A DNA stretch of 64,000 nt from Desulfuromonas sp. (GCA_002868865.1 PKUC01000054.1:1-64000), one strand, 5' to 3'. Counted from the stretch's first letter, positions 41,606 to 52,143 are shown. Notes: a model not told the origin generated them from the letters alone. Numbers and translations: made by a program.

Positions 41606-42811
41606 TTATATGCGCTGAGCTTTGACACTGATAACATACTTCAGATAGTTCCCCTCGGGAAAGGTTACCGGACAGGGGAAGTCTTCGGGCTGGCTGCTGC
41701 GAAAAATCGTCCTTAACTCACAACCGGCCTCCAGGCTTCCCCGCCGCAATTCCTTGAGATACGCCGTCATATCGGTTTTCTGATGATTTGACGAGCTGAT
41801 CAGCAGCCCACCATCGCTGAGCAACGGCAGGGTTTCCGCTACCAGTCGCGATGTCCCACGCTGTGTGGAAAACCGACTGTTGCGGGTGGTCGAAAAAGAG
41901 GGAGGATCGAACAGGATAACATCAAATATCCGTTTGTCTTTCCGCAACCGCGCCAGCTCCTTGAAGACATCACCGACGATAAATTCATGCTGTCTGGGAT
42001 TGAGTCGGTTCAGCGCAAAGTTATCCTGCGCCTGCTGCAGATAGGTCGCCGACACATCGACACTGGTGACCTGGCGCGCACCGGCGACCGCCGCCGCCAC
42101 CGAAAAGGCACCGGTAAAGGCAAAAAGGTTGAGGACGCGCTTCCCCTTGGCCCGCGCCATCAGATCCTGACGATGGCGGCGTTGATCAGGGAAAATGCCG
42201 GTATTCAAGCCCTGGCGGAGATCGACATGGAACGACAGGCCGTTCTCACGAACCACCAGCGGCACCGGAGCGGCCTCCCCCCAGCACAGCTCGCTGTATG
42301 CCTTGTCGGACCGCTTCGCTTCGAGCTGACGCGTTTCCTGTGGCCGGCGTTTGCGATAGATCCCCTGCGGCTGGAGCTGATGACGCAACACCTTCACCAG
42401 CAGCGGCAAATAGGGTGACCATGCCTGACTATACAGCTGAATCATCAGATAATCCCCATAACGATCGACGGTCAACCCGGGCAATCCGTCCCCTTCTCCG
42501 TTGATGAGCCGGTAAGCGTCGGTCTCATCGAGCAGAGTGTGCTGCGTCCGCAAATCGACAGCAGCCCGAACCCGGGTTGTCAGCCACTCCACATCCAGGC
42601 TGATCTGACGATAGGCCAGGATCCGGGCAACGATCCTGTCGTCAGGATCGAGCAGCGCGGTCGCAAGAAACTGGTTCTTATCATCCACCAGCGCTCCCAA
42701 CTCCCCCGCCTTCGTCTTCGGCCATTTACGGGTGTAACGATCAGCCAGCACCCAGGGGTGGCCAAGCTGCAACATGCGCGCGGTCTCAGGGCCGACGATG
42801 TACTGTTTCAT
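41606..42811 (-). CDS. rlmI: Class I SAM-dependent rRNA methyltransferase (RlmI/RlmK-L-like, PUA domain)
   Basis: GHPWVLADRYTRK, RRHRQDLMARAKGKRVLNLFAFTGAFSVAAAVAGARQVTSVD, DVILFDPPSFS. Confidence 0.88.
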   Translation of the reverse strand: MKQYIVGPETARMLQLGHPWVLADRYTRKWPKTKAGELGALVDDKNQFLATALLDPDDRIVARILAYRQISLDVEWLTTRVRAAVDLRTQHTLLDETDAYRLINGEGDGLPGLTVDRYGDYLMIQLYSQAWSPYLPLLVKVLRHQLQPQGIYRKRRPQETRQLEAKRSDKAYSELCWGEAAPVPLVVRENGLSFHVDLRQGLNTGIFPDQRRHRQDLMARAKGKRVLNLFAFTGAFSVAAAVAGARQVTSVDVSATYLQQAQDNFALNRLNPRQHEFIVGDVFKELARLRKDKRIFDVILFDPPSFSTTRNSRFSTQRGTSRLVAETLPLLSDGGLLISSSNHQKTDMTAYLKELRRGSLEAGCELRTIFRSSQPEDFPCPVTFPEGNYLKYVISVKAQRI

Positions 42812-43019
42812 AAAAAACAACTCCACAACTAAAATTTTCTACACAAAATCGATTTTTGCGAATTGTAACCGAGCAGGACCACCACTCCAAGCGTTCTTAT
42901 CAAACCGCATGAAAGAGGGCAAGCCGACATCAGCGTGCAAAAAATACCGTTTCAGTCAAAGTTAACCGAGACATTTTTGTTCACAATGCTATACTGCATC
43001 GCATCAAGGGAGGAACCGG

Positions 43020-43814
43020 ATGGATAAAAAATTCAAAAACCGGGTCCGCGAACAGTTCGGGAAGGCCGCGCTGGCCTATGTCAACACCGAACATTTCTCG
43101 GGTGGGGCCGATCTGGAAGAAGCGGCCCGACTTCTGAAACCGACCCCGGAAGACAACATGCTGGACGTCGCCTGTGGTGGCGGCCACACGGCAATCTTCT
43201 TTGCACCGATGGTCCGTCAGGTGGTCGCCTCCGACCTGACCATGCAGATGCTGAAACGGGCCCAGGAACACCTGTCGGAGCGTGGCGGTGTCGACAACGT
43301 CATCTTTCGCGAAGCAGATGCCGAAGACCTGCCGTTTCCCGCAGGATCGTTCACCCTGCTGAGCTGTCGGATCGCCCCTCACCACTTCCCCGACGTCCCC
43401 CGCGCCCTGCGTGAGTTTCACCGGGTGCTGCGCCGTGGCGGACGGATGGTTATCATCGACACCCTGCTTCCTGAAGATCCGGAAATCGCCGAATTTTACC
43501 AAACCATGGAGCAGATGCGCGATCCGACCCATATCCGTGCATTTTCTGAGGCCGAATGGTCAGAAATGATCAACGACTCGGAACTGATCCTTCATGAAAC
43601 CAAGATCATTCCCAAACTGCACGATTTTCAGGAGTGGGCCAAGCGGTCTGGCCTGAAGCGAGATGAGGTCCAGAAGCTGAATCGCTACTTCATGGACGCG
43701 CCGGCCAAGGTACACGATTATTTCAAGATCGAATCGTTCGCCGGCGAAGTCGAAAGCTACACCGATCAGAAGCTGTTGATCTACGCCACCCGCAAGGAAA
43801 AAGAAAAAAAATAG
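43020..43814 (+). CDS. Class I SAM-dependent methyltransferase (UbiE-like)
   Basis: NMLDVACGGGHTAIFFAPMVRQVVASDLTMQML. Confidence 0.85.
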   Translation: MDKKFKNRVREQFGKAALAYVNTEHFSGGADLEEAARLLKPTPEDNMLDVACGGGHTAIFFAPMVRQVVASDLTMQMLKRAQEHLSERGGVDNVIFREADAEDLPFPAGSFTLLSCRIAPHHFPDVPRALREFHRVLRRGGRMVIIDTLLPEDPEIAEFYQTMEQMRDPTHIRAFSEAEWSEMINDSELILHETKIIPKLHDFQEWAKRSGLKRDEVQKLNRYFMDAPAKVHDYFKIESFAGEVESYTDQKLLIYATRKEKEKK

Positions 43815-43836
43815 CCTTGCATCTGTGTTCCATACC

Positions 43837-43868
43837 AAAGCCTGAGCGCAATGCCGCTCGGGCTTTTT
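43837..43868 (+). terminator. Intrinsic terminator
   Basis: aaagcctgagcgcaatgccgctcgggcttttt. Confidence 0.7.
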
Positions 43869-43931
43869 CTTGAATCGCCGACCAGAAGCACCCGGCAGTC
43901 CCGTCCGTTCCTCGCGCAAAGGCCCGGCAGC

Positions 43932-44501
43932 ATGGCATCGCACCTGACGATCCTCACCGCAACGTCCCGCACATACGACATCAAGAAATCACGCTTTATC
44001 GCGCACCTCGTCCCCCTCGCAGCGTTCCCGTCGGCCCTCAAACAACTCCGCGATGAACACAAAAAGGCACGTCACTTTGTCTGGGCGACGCGACACCTTC
44101 ATGACCAGCAGATCGAGGAGAACTGCACCGACGATGGGGAACCGCGCAACACCTCGGGCAAACCGACCCTGAACGCTCTGCAGAATCGCGACCTGATCGA
44201 CATCGGCCTGGTTACCGTACGTTATTTCGGTGGCATCAAGCTGGGAACGGGCGGCTTGGTTAGGGCCTACAGCGAAGCAGCAAACAGGGTGATCGAGACC
44301 GCGCGCCTTATCGCTGTTGACAACCTCTACCGACAGACGATCCAGCTCAGCTATCCACAATTCAGGCACTTTGAATACCTGATCGGGCAGACTGACCTTC
44401 ACATCATCGACAAAACTTTTCAGTCCTGTCAGATTGACGTCACCCTGCAGGGGCCAAAGACAGCAATCGACCGGCTCTGCACCAAACTCAACCCCCCGTA
44501 A
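43932..44501 (+). CDS. YigZ/IMPACT family protein
   Basis: KKSRFIAHLVPL...CTDDGEPRNTSGKPTLNAL...VTVRYFGGIKLGTGGLVRAYSEAA. Confidence 0.92.
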   Translation: MASHLTILTATSRTYDIKKSRFIAHLVPLAAFPSALKQLRDEHKKARHFVWATRHLHDQQIEENCTDDGEPRNTSGKPTLNALQNRDLIDIGLVTVRYFGGIKLGTGGLVRAYSEAANRVIETARLIAVDNLYRQTIQLSYPQFRHFEYLIGQTDLHIIDKTFQSCQIDVTLQGPKTAIDRLCTKLNPP

Positions 44502-44613
44502 TCGTTCCTAAAAAATCGAGCGTACTTTCCATACCACGTGGCAGCTGTGCTATGATAGATCCGTTCCGTCGACCATCCCGTTTATTCATTCACAATCCAA
44601 GGAGGAGACCAAC

Positions 44614-45237
44614 ATGACATACCGCTTTATCGTTCTGCTGTTGGCATGCACACTGCTTGCGGCATGCGCTGAACCGATGAACAAAGCACAAAAGGGTGCG
44701 CTGATCGGCGCGATCAGTGGCGCGCTGGCCGGACAAGCGATCGGCAAAGATACCAAAGGAACCCTGATCGGCGCCGCAAGTGGTGCGGCGGTCGGCGGCG
44801 GGGTCGGCTATTATATGGACCGGCAGGAAGCGGCCGCCCGCGAAGCGCTGGCATCGGTAGAAGGGGTCAACATCATCCGTAACGGAGAAGAGCTGCTGGT
44901 CACCTTCAGTTCCGATAACCAGTTTGCGGTTGGCAGCTTCACCTTCAACCCTGCAGCGCAACAGGACGTCGCTCGCCTCGGGCAGGTGCTGGTCGAATAC
45001 GACGAAACCGTCATCCTCATCGCCGGCCACACCGACAGCACCGGCAGCGAAGACGTGAACCAGACCTTATCAGAGCGTCGTGCGACGGCGGTCAAGAACA
45101 TTCTCCTCGCCCAGGGCGTCGCAGCGGATCGCCTGACAACGATCGGTTTTGGCGAAAGCACACCGATCGCCGACAACGGGACCAGCTACGGCCGTCAGCA
45201 GAATCGTCGCGTCGAAATCAAGATGTCCCCCAAATAA
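44614..45237 (+). CDS. OmpA-family lipoprotein with glycine-zipper domain
   Basis: Lipobox LLAACA; GALIGAISGALAGQAIGKDTKGTLIGAASGAAVGGGVG; GHTDSTGSEDVNQTLSERRATAV. Confidence 0.9.
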   Translation: MTYRFIVLLLACTLLAACAEPMNKAQKGALIGAISGALAGQAIGKDTKGTLIGAASGAAVGGGVGYYMDRQEAAAREALASVEGVNIIRNGEELLVTFSSDNQFAVGSFTFNPAAQQDVARLGQVLVEYDETVILIAGHTDSTGSEDVNQTLSERRATAVKNILLAQGVAADRLTTIGFGESTPIADNGTSYGRQQNRRVEIKMSPK

Positions 45238-45260
45238 TTTCAGCAGACCAACATGCAGTC

Positions 45261-45296
45261 AAAGAAAGCCCCGGCCATTTCGGCGGGGCTTTCTTT
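45261..45296 (+). terminator. Intrinsic terminator
   Basis: aaagaaagccccg-gccatttcgg-cggggctttcttt, 13-bp perfect stem. Confidence 0.85.
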
Positions 45297-45372
45297 ATGC
45301 AACATATGCCCTGCGTGCCTCACCATTTCAACCACAAGCCTGACGCGTAGCTTTCTCTGCGATTACAAAATC

Positions 45373-45423
45373 AAAAAAAGAAACAGGGGACACCCTTGCG
45401 GATATCCCCTGTTTCTTTTTTTT
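45373..45423. terminator. Bidirectional terminator between OmpA-like gene and gltA
   Basis: aaaaaaagaaacagggga ... tcccctgtttctttttttt, A-run and T-run flanking a long stem. Confidence 0.88.
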
Positions 45424-45443
45424 GCGAATGTGCTGTGGTTTTG

Positions 45444-46754
45444 TTAGATACCAGCAGCTTCTTCGAGCATTGCGGTGGTGAGCGACTTAGGACGCTCGAT
45501 ACCGTAACCGAGAGCACGGTCCCAAGTGATATTAGCGAGGCAACCGAGTGCGCGACCGATACCGAACAGGACGGTGTAGAACTCGTACTGGGTGACGCCG
45601 TAGTACCACTGGATAACACCGGACTGAGCGTCGACGTTCGGCCAGGGGTTCTTGGCTTTGCCATGCTCGGTGAGAACGCCCGGAGCAACTTCGAAGATCA
45701 TCTTGACCAGCTGGAACAGCGGGTAATCTTTGAGACCTTCGGTCTTGAGGCAGAAATCACGCTGTGAGGAGTAACGCGGGTCGGTCTTACGCAGAACGGC
45801 ATGACCGTAACCCGGGATAACCTGACCGCTGTTGAGGGTTGCCCACAGAGCTTCTTTGAGCTTCTCTTCGGTCGGAACTTCGCCGCCCAACTTGGACATG
45901 AAGTTTTGAGTCCAGCGCAGGACTTCCTCGTTGGCCAGACCGTGCAGAGGACCAGCCAAGCCACCGATACCAGCAGAGTATGCGTAGTACGCATCGGACA
46001 GAGCAGAAGCAACCAGGTGAGTGGTGTGTGCGGAAACGTTGCCAGACTCATGGTCGGAGTGGAGGATGAAGTACATCCGTGCAACATCCTTGTAATCTTC
46101 GCTCTGGCCCATCATGTGAGCGAAGTTACCACCCATGTCCAGCTCAGGATCAGCAGCGATGTGGGTGTCGCCCTTGTACTTCATACGATAGATATAAGCA
46201 CCAATCGGGCCCAGTTTGGACATCAGGTTGGTGCAGTCTTCGTACATGTCTTCCCAGCAAGTCATCTTGTTGAACTTGCCTGCAGCATAGTTGCTGGAGA
46301 AGACCGAGTCACGCTGCATCGCAGTGATCGCGCAAGAGAACATGGCCATCGGATGGGAATCGCGAGGCAGAGCGCGCAGGACGTCGATTACGTACTCAGG
46401 TACAGCAGAGCGCTGCTTCCAGTCCTCAACAACCTCAAGGGTCTGCTCCATGGTCGGAACATCGCCGGTCAGCAGCAGGTACCAGAAACCCTCAACGTAA
46501 GGATAGTCGCTACCGGGAACTTTCGGCAGAGCAGCAAATGTCTCAGGAATGGTCATACCGCGGAAACGGATACCTTCCATCGGATCGAGATAGGAGATAT
46601 CGGTGACCAGGCACTTGATACCGCGAGCACCACCGATCGCCTGACCGATCGTGACATCACCGAGTTTTACGTCAGCGCATTCCTTGACCAGCTTGGTGGT
46701 CCGAGGACGATGCTCAGCAATCTTCTGCGCCAATACTTCCTTCAATGTTGACAT
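45444..46754 (-). CDS. gltA: Citrate synthase, eukaryote-like type
   Basis: GIRFRGMTIPE, HGLANEEVLRW, IPGYGHAVLRKTDPRYSSQRDF, LGYGIERPKSLTT. Confidence 0.95.
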   Translation of the reverse strand: MSTLKEVLAQKIAEHRPRTTKLVKECADVKLGDVTIGQAIGGARGIKCLVTDISYLDPMEGIRFRGMTIPETFAALPKVPGSDYPYVEGFWYLLLTGDVPTMEQTLEVVEDWKQRSAVPEYVIDVLRALPRDSHPMAMFSCAITAMQRDSVFSSNYAAGKFNKMTCWEDMYEDCTNLMSKLGPIGAYIYRMKYKGDTHIAADPELDMGGNFAHMMGQSEDYKDVARMYFILHSDHESGNVSAHTTHLVASALSDAYYAYSAGIGGLAGPLHGLANEEVLRWTQNFMSKLGGEVPTEEKLKEALWATLNSGQVIPGYGHAVLRKTDPRYSSQRDFCLKTEGLKDYPLFQLVKMIFEVAPGVLTEHGKAKNPWPNVDAQSGVIQWYYGVTQYEFYTVLFGIGRALGCLANITWDRALGYGIERPKSLTTAMLEEAAGI

Positions 46755-47076
46755 ACTTTCTCTCCTTTTTTGAAATGATGTTTCGTAGTGCCCAAGGGGC
46801 CAATAAGAGGGTGGATCCGCAAAGCGGATAAGCTGTCACAAGGACTGATTAAAAACGTCCGCCCGAACGGGCTTCAGCAGTTACTACAGGGAGTTACAAA
46901 GCAGACTGTCGCTGAAAAAATCCATCTTTCTCCCAATAAATCCAAATAACGTTCTACCAACTCCCCCTAGAGTTGTCAAGCTGATTTTGTATACAGTATT
47001 CAATAGAGAATCGCCTCTCGGGACGATCTTTTCCCTTGCAATCTGCCCCCCCATTCGGCCAGAATGCCTAATTAAT

Positions 47077-48057
47077 ATGCAGAATCTATCACGACATATC
47101 GGCACGCTGACACTTAAGACACCGATCATCCTCGCCCCCATGGCCGGAATCACCAGCCTGCCGTATCGCCGGATCATGAAACCGTTCGGCGCCGGCTTGG
47201 TGGTCACCGAAATGGTCAGCGCCAACGGACTGATCCGAGACGGCGTCAAGACCCGCGAACTTCTGGCAACGGCCGCCGATGAAGCTCCTCTCGCCGTTCA
47301 ACTGTTCGGTGATGATCCAGCGGTGCTCAGTCGCGCTGCGCAGATGCTCGACGGAGACGAGGAACTTCTCGATATCAACATGGGCTGTCCGGTCAAAAAG
47401 GTCGTCCGTAGCGGTGCAGGAAGCGCCCTGCTCAAAGACCCTGTCCGGGTCGGAAACATCATCGCCGCCGTACGCAAAGCCTACCCGAAGCCGTTGACGG
47501 CGAAGATCCGCTCCGGCTGGGACGCCCAGTCGATCAATTATCTGGAGATCGGGCGCATCCTCGAAAGCGAAGGCGCAGATGCGGTCACCCTGCACCCGCG
47601 CACTCGCAGCCAGGGCTTTGCCGGTCAGGCGGACTGGGACCAGATCACACAACTCAAAAGCGCCCTCTCCATCCCGGTGTATGGCAGCGGCGATATTTGC
47701 TGCGGCGCAGACGCCAGCAGAATGATGAGCCAGACCGGTTGCGACGGTATCATGCTGGGACGAGGCTGCTACGGTAACCCCTGGCTGATCGGCAACTGCC
47801 TGCGCACCCTGCAGAATCTGGCGGAAATCGACCCGAAACCGGAGGATGTTTTAAAGGTCGCGCTACAGCATCTCGAACTCCATCGTCAACACTTTGGCGA
47901 ACGGAAAGCCCTCTTTGAAATGCGCAAACATCTGAGCTGGTACACCAAGGGATTTTCCGGATCGAGTGCTTTTCGTGCCGGGCTGCAGACCATCACATCC
48001 TGCCGCGAACTGGAGGACAAAGCACGCGAATTCTTTGCAGAGGTGATCTCAGCATGA
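47077..48057 (+). CDS. dusB: tRNA-dihydrouridine synthase
   Basis: APMAGITSLPYRRIMKPFGAGLVVTEMVSA, DINMGCPVKKVVRSGAGSALL. Confidence 0.95.
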   Translation: MQNLSRHIGTLTLKTPIILAPMAGITSLPYRRIMKPFGAGLVVTEMVSANGLIRDGVKTRELLATAADEAPLAVQLFGDDPAVLSRAAQMLDGDEELLDINMGCPVKKVVRSGAGSALLKDPVRVGNIIAAVRKAYPKPLTAKIRSGWDAQSINYLEIGRILESEGADAVTLHPRTRSQGFAGQADWDQITQLKSALSIPVYGSGDICCGADASRMMSQTGCDGIMLGRGCYGNPWLIGNCLRTLQNLAEIDPKPEDVLKVALQHLELHRQHFGERKALFEMRKHLSWYTKGFSGSSAFRAGLQTITSCRELEDKAREFFAEVISA

Positions 48058-49175
48058 GTCAAAACGCCTCAGACACCACAAGCCTCTACGGAATGGTTCT
48101 TGAAAACATCGAGGACGCCGTCATTGCCCTCGACCAGGAAGGACGAATCAATCTGTTCAACCCAGCGGCGCAGACCTATACCGGAATCAGCGAAAAGCAG
48201 AGCCTCGGTCGTCTGTTTTCCGAACTGTTTTCCCACCAGCAGAACCTCTGCTACCTCGCTCAAACGACTCTCAGCGAAGGGCGCTCTATATCAGATCACG
48301 AAAACGTCAAGCTCCGGGGGGTCAGTCCACGCCCGGTCAGCGCAACCGCCTCGCCCCTTCTGACCGCTGACGGCCAGCAGCAGGGCGCGGTGCTGATCCT
48401 GCGAGACCTGACCCAGGTCCGCAAACTGGAAGCTGCGGTGCAACGCGCCGACCAGATGGCGATGGTCGGCACCATGTCCGCAGGGCTGGCTCATGAAGTC
48501 AAAAACCCGCTGGGAGGCATCAAGGGTGCGGCCCAACTGCTACAGATGGAACTGCAGGACAACAGCGAACTTGGGGAATACCCGCGGGTGATGATCCGCG
48601 AGGTCGACCGCATCAACGCCATCATTGAAGAGCTCCTCGACCTGGCCAAGCCACGCACCCCGAAGATCGAACCGGTCAATATCAACCAGATCCTCGATGA
48701 GATCATGCTTCTCCAGAAGCAGACCCTCTCCGAACGGGAAATCCGCTTTCAACTCAACCTCGACCCGAGTATCCCCCCGACCCTGGCGGACCGCGATCTG
48801 CTGATCCGGCTTTTTCTTAACCTGATTAAAAATGCCGGAGAGGCGGCACCGGTCGGCGGAACCATTCGCGTCGAAAGCCGGATCGACTCGGAATATCAGG
48901 TCAACCGATCCGGGTCCCGCGCGGTACCGCTGATACTGATCACCATCCATGATGACGGGCCCGGCATCTCCGCCAAAGAACTGGAACGGATTTTCACTCC
49001 GTTCTACACCACCAAAACCGGCGGCAGCGGACTGGGGCTGGCCATCTGCCAGAAGATCGTCACCGACCACGGCGGTTTTCTCAAAATCATGCCTCACCCG
49101 GTCAAAGGCACTTCGGTTAAAGTCTCCCTGCCGCTGATCCGTAAACCCGCAGGACATCTCTCTGCTGACACCTAA
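48054..49175 (+). CDS. ntrB: NtrB-like PAS sensor histidine kinase
   Basis: PAS domain, AGLAHEVKNPLGGIKGAAQLL H-box, GPGISAKELERIFTPFYTTKTGGSGLGLAI. Confidence 0.88.
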   Translation: MSQNASDTTSLYGMVLENIEDAVIALDQEGRINLFNPAAQTYTGISEKQSLGRLFSELFSHQQNLCYLAQTTLSEGRSISDHENVKLRGVSPRPVSATASPLLTADGQQQGAVLILRDLTQVRKLEAAVQRADQMAMVGTMSAGLAHEVKNPLGGIKGAAQLLQMELQDNSELGEYPRVMIREVDRINAIIEELLDLAKPRTPKIEPVNINQILDEIMLLQKQTLSEREIRFQLNLDPSIPPTLADRDLLIRLFLNLIKNAGEAAPVGGTIRVESRIDSEYQVNRSGSRAVPLILITIHDDGPGISAKELERIFTPFYTTKTGGSGLGLAICQKIVTDHGGFLKIMPHPVKGTSVKVSLPLIRKPAGHLSADT

Positions 49176-49186
49176 AAGGAACCACC

Positions 49187-50623
49187 ATGTCCATACAACG
49201 TATACTGGTTGCCGATGATGAGGAGAGTATCCGCTGGGTCCTCTCTAAGGCCCTGAAGAAAAAAGGGTTTCAGGTCGACCTCGCCGAAGACGGCACCAAG
49301 GCGCTGTCGCTGTTCCGCAGTAACAACTACGACCTGACCGTGCTCGATATCAAGATGCCGGGCATTCAAGGACTCGACCTGCTGCAGAAGTTCCAGGAAG
49401 AGAAGCCGGGCATCATGGTCGTCATCATGACAGCAGAATCGACGATGGAAAATGCCATCGCGGCGATGAAGCACGGTGCCTATGATTATCTGACCAAACC
49501 CTTCGATCTTGATGCCCTCGACGCGATCATCCTAAAAGCCCAAAAAGCGGCCGAAGTGACCGATCAGCTGGGACAACTCAAAGGGGAGCTGCAGGAGCAG
49601 TACAGTTTCGGCCGTACCATCGTCGGCAACAGTCCGCCGATGCAGACCATGTACAAGGACCTGGGGCGTGTCGCACCATCAGACGTCACCGTACTGATCA
49701 CCGGCGAGAGCGGAACCGGAAAAGAGCTGGTCGCCCGGGCCGTCCACTTTAACAGCCCCCGCCTTGGCAAGCCGTTTATCGCTCTCAACTGCGCAGCGAT
49801 CCCGCGCGATCTCCTTGAAAGCGAACTATTCGGCCACGAAAAAGGCGCGTTCACTGGCGCTACCGAGCGGAAATCGGGCAAGTTCGAGCAGGCCAACGGC
49901 GGCACTTTGTTTCTGGACGAACTGGGGGACATGCCCCTCGAGCTTCAGGCCAAACTGCTGCGGGTTTTGCAGGAGAAAGAGATCACGCGAACCGGTGGTA
50001 GCCAGGTCATGCCGGTCAACGTCCGGATCGTCGCCGCAAGCAATCAGGATCTTGCCGGGATGGTCCGCGAAAAAACATTCCGAGAAGATCTTTATTACCG
50101 TTTGAATGTCGTCCCCATTCACCTGCCGCCGCTGCGGGAGCGCAAAGGAGACATCGAACCCCTCGTTGAGTTTTTTCTCGGGCGTGCTCAGGATGAGCTC
50201 GGAGTGCAGACCCGAGAATGCAGCCAGGAGGCGCTGACGCTGCTCAAAAAGCACTCCTGGCCAGGCAACGTCCGCGAACTGGAAAATATCATCAAGCGGG
50301 CCGCACTGCTCTCTCCGAATCAGGTCCTGATGCCCGCTGACTTTCCCGGACTGTTCAGTGACAGCGACATAGGTGGCCAAGACGATTCCCTGGAAACCCT
50401 GGTTGCCCGCAAGCTACAGAACTCTCTTGCCCAAATCGACCTGCAGGAGCTCGACAATCTTTATGAAATGGTCTTGCATCAGGTGGAGCGGCCACTGATC
50501 AACATCATCCTTCAGCAGACCCGCGGCAATCAGGTCCGCACCGCTGAAATTCTCGGGATCAACCGCAACACTCTGCGCAAAAAGATCCGCACCCTCGACA
50601 TCGAAGTTAAACGGAAGGATTGA
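49187..50623 (+). CDS. ntrC: NtrC-like sigma-54-dependent response regulator
   Basis: Receiver domain, GESGTGKELVARAVH, GAFTGAT, LGINRNTLRKKIRTLDIE Fis-type HTH. Confidence 0.93.
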   Translation: MSIQRILVADDEESIRWVLSKALKKKGFQVDLAEDGTKALSLFRSNNYDLTVLDIKMPGIQGLDLLQKFQEEKPGIMVVIMTAESTMENAIAAMKHGAYDYLTKPFDLDALDAIILKAQKAAEVTDQLGQLKGELQEQYSFGRTIVGNSPPMQTMYKDLGRVAPSDVTVLITGESGTGKELVARAVHFNSPRLGKPFIALNCAAIPRDLLESELFGHEKGAFTGATERKSGKFEQANGGTLFLDELGDMPLELQAKLLRVLQEKEITRTGGSQVMPVNVRIVAASNQDLAGMVREKTFREDLYYRLNVVPIHLPPLRERKGDIEPLVEFFLGRAQDELGVQTRECSQEALTLLKKHSWPGNVRELENIIKRAALLSPNQVLMPADFPGLFSDSDIGGQDDSLETLVARKLQNSLAQIDLQELDNLYEMVLHQVERPLINIILQQTRGNQVRTAEILGINRNTLRKKIRTLDIEVKRKD

Positions 50624-50643
50624 CCTCACCTTCCCCCGGATAT

Positions 50644-50677
50644 AAAAAGAGCCACCTGCGAAGGGTGGCTCTTTTTT
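50644..50677. terminator. Bidirectional terminator between ntrC and dnaB
   Basis: aaaaagagccacc-tgcgaag-ggtggctctttttt. Confidence 0.85.
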
Positions 50678-50700
50678 ATCGATTTCTTTCCAGCTGCGTT

Positions 50701-52101
50701 TCAGTACCCCTCACTCATCCGCGGAGACTGATTTTCAAAGCGGGTAAACTCCCCTCTGAACGTCAGATGAACGGTGCCGATCGGGCCATTTCTCTGTTTC
50801 CCGATGACGATCTCCGCGTCCTTTTCGTGGCCTTTATCGCAGGAGCCGTCCCTTTTCTTGCAGGCGTCACAGTAAACCGCATCACGATAGACGAACATGA
50901 TCACGTCCGCGTCCTGCTCAATCGCTCCCGACTCGCGCAGGTCGGCCATCATCGGTCGCTTGTCAGTACGACTTTCAAGGGAACGGTTCAGCTGAGACAA
51001 GGCGATAACCGGCAATTCAAGCTCTTTGGCCAGCGCTTTGAGGGACCGGGAAATTTCAGAAATCTCCTGCTGACGGTTCTCGGTACTGCTACCCCGCATC
51101 AGCTGCAGGTAATCGACAACAATCAACCCGAGACCGTGCTCAGCTTTCAAACGGCGCGCCTTCGAACGTAGCTCAAGCACAGAGATCGCCGGGGTGTCAT
51201 CGATAAAGATCGGTGCTTCGCTCATCTGTCCAGCGCCCATGGTCAGCTTGGGCCAGTCCGACTCACCCAGATGTCCGGTCCGTAGTCGTCCGGCATCCAC
51301 CCGGGCCACAGAGCAGAGCATCCGTTGCACCAGCTGCTCCTTACTCATCTCCAGGGAGAACACCACCGCAGGCACCTTGGTGTCAGCGTGGGTGGTGGCA
51401 TATTCGACCACATTCAACGCAAACGCGGTCTTTCCCATCGACGGCCGCCCGGCGATGATGACCAGATCACCCGATTGCATCCCCGCCGTCATCTTATCGA
51501 GTTCCAGGTAGCCACTCGGCACCCCGGTCACCAGCTCTTTACGGTCGTACAGTTTTTCGATGGTTTTGAAGGTGTCTTTGAGGATATCCCGCACCGGAAA
51601 AAAAGACGGACGGATACGATTTTCAGCAATTTCAAAAATCGATTTCTCGGCCTGATCGAGGATTTCCTCCATATCACCGCCATCGTAACCACGAGTGGCA
51701 ATATCTGTCGAGACCTGAATCAAGCGCCTGGCAACCGCCTTTTCCTTTACCAGTCGGCAATAGTAGACGATATTGGCAGCGGTTGGCACATAGTCGACCA
51801 GCGTCGCCAGGTAGGCACTGCCACCAGCATCATCCAGTTCAGCCGTCGCCTTGAGGGCCGCGGTCAGGGTCACCAGATCGGCCGGTTCATTCTTTTCTGA
51901 CAGCGCAATTAGTGCCTTGAATATCTTACGGTGACTCTCCCGATAAAAGTCGTCGGGGCTTAGAACCTCAAGGGCGCGATTTAATGCCTCATTTTCCAAC
52001 AATACGCCACCGAGGACCGACATCTCGGCTTCGAGATTCTGCGGGGGCAGTTTGTGAGAACGGACATCAGCAGCAACAAAATCTGGGAGTGAATTCATCA
52101 T
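50701..52101 (-). CDS. dnaB: Replicative DNA helicase DnaB
   Basis: LPPQNLEAEMSVLGGVLLENEAL; IIAGRPSMGKTAFALNVVEY; LIVVDYLQLM. Confidence 0.96.
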   Translation of the reverse strand: MMNSLPDFVAADVRSHKLPPQNLEAEMSVLGGVLLENEALNRALEVLSPDDFYRESHRKIFKALIALSEKNEPADLVTLTAALKATAELDDAGGSAYLATLVDYVPTAANIVYYCRLVKEKAVARRLIQVSTDIATRGYDGGDMEEILDQAEKSIFEIAENRIRPSFFPVRDILKDTFKTIEKLYDRKELVTGVPSGYLELDKMTAGMQSGDLVIIAGRPSMGKTAFALNVVEYATTHADTKVPAVVFSLEMSKEQLVQRMLCSVARVDAGRLRTGHLGESDWPKLTMGAGQMSEAPIFIDDTPAISVLELRSKARRLKAEHGLGLIVVDYLQLMRGSSTENRQQEISEISRSLKALAKELELPVIALSQLNRSLESRTDKRPMMADLRESGAIEQDADVIMFVYRDAVYCDACKKRDGSCDKGHEKDAEIVIGKQRNGPIGTVHLTFRGEFTRFENQSPRMSEGY

Positions 52102-52143
52102 ATCCGGCACAATAACAGAAGAGGACAATCGTGAACAATGCAG

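Noticed and set aside
45801-46751. 316-aa plus-strand ORF antisense to gltA
   Set aside because: Shadow of citrate synthase; sequence lacks protein-family features.
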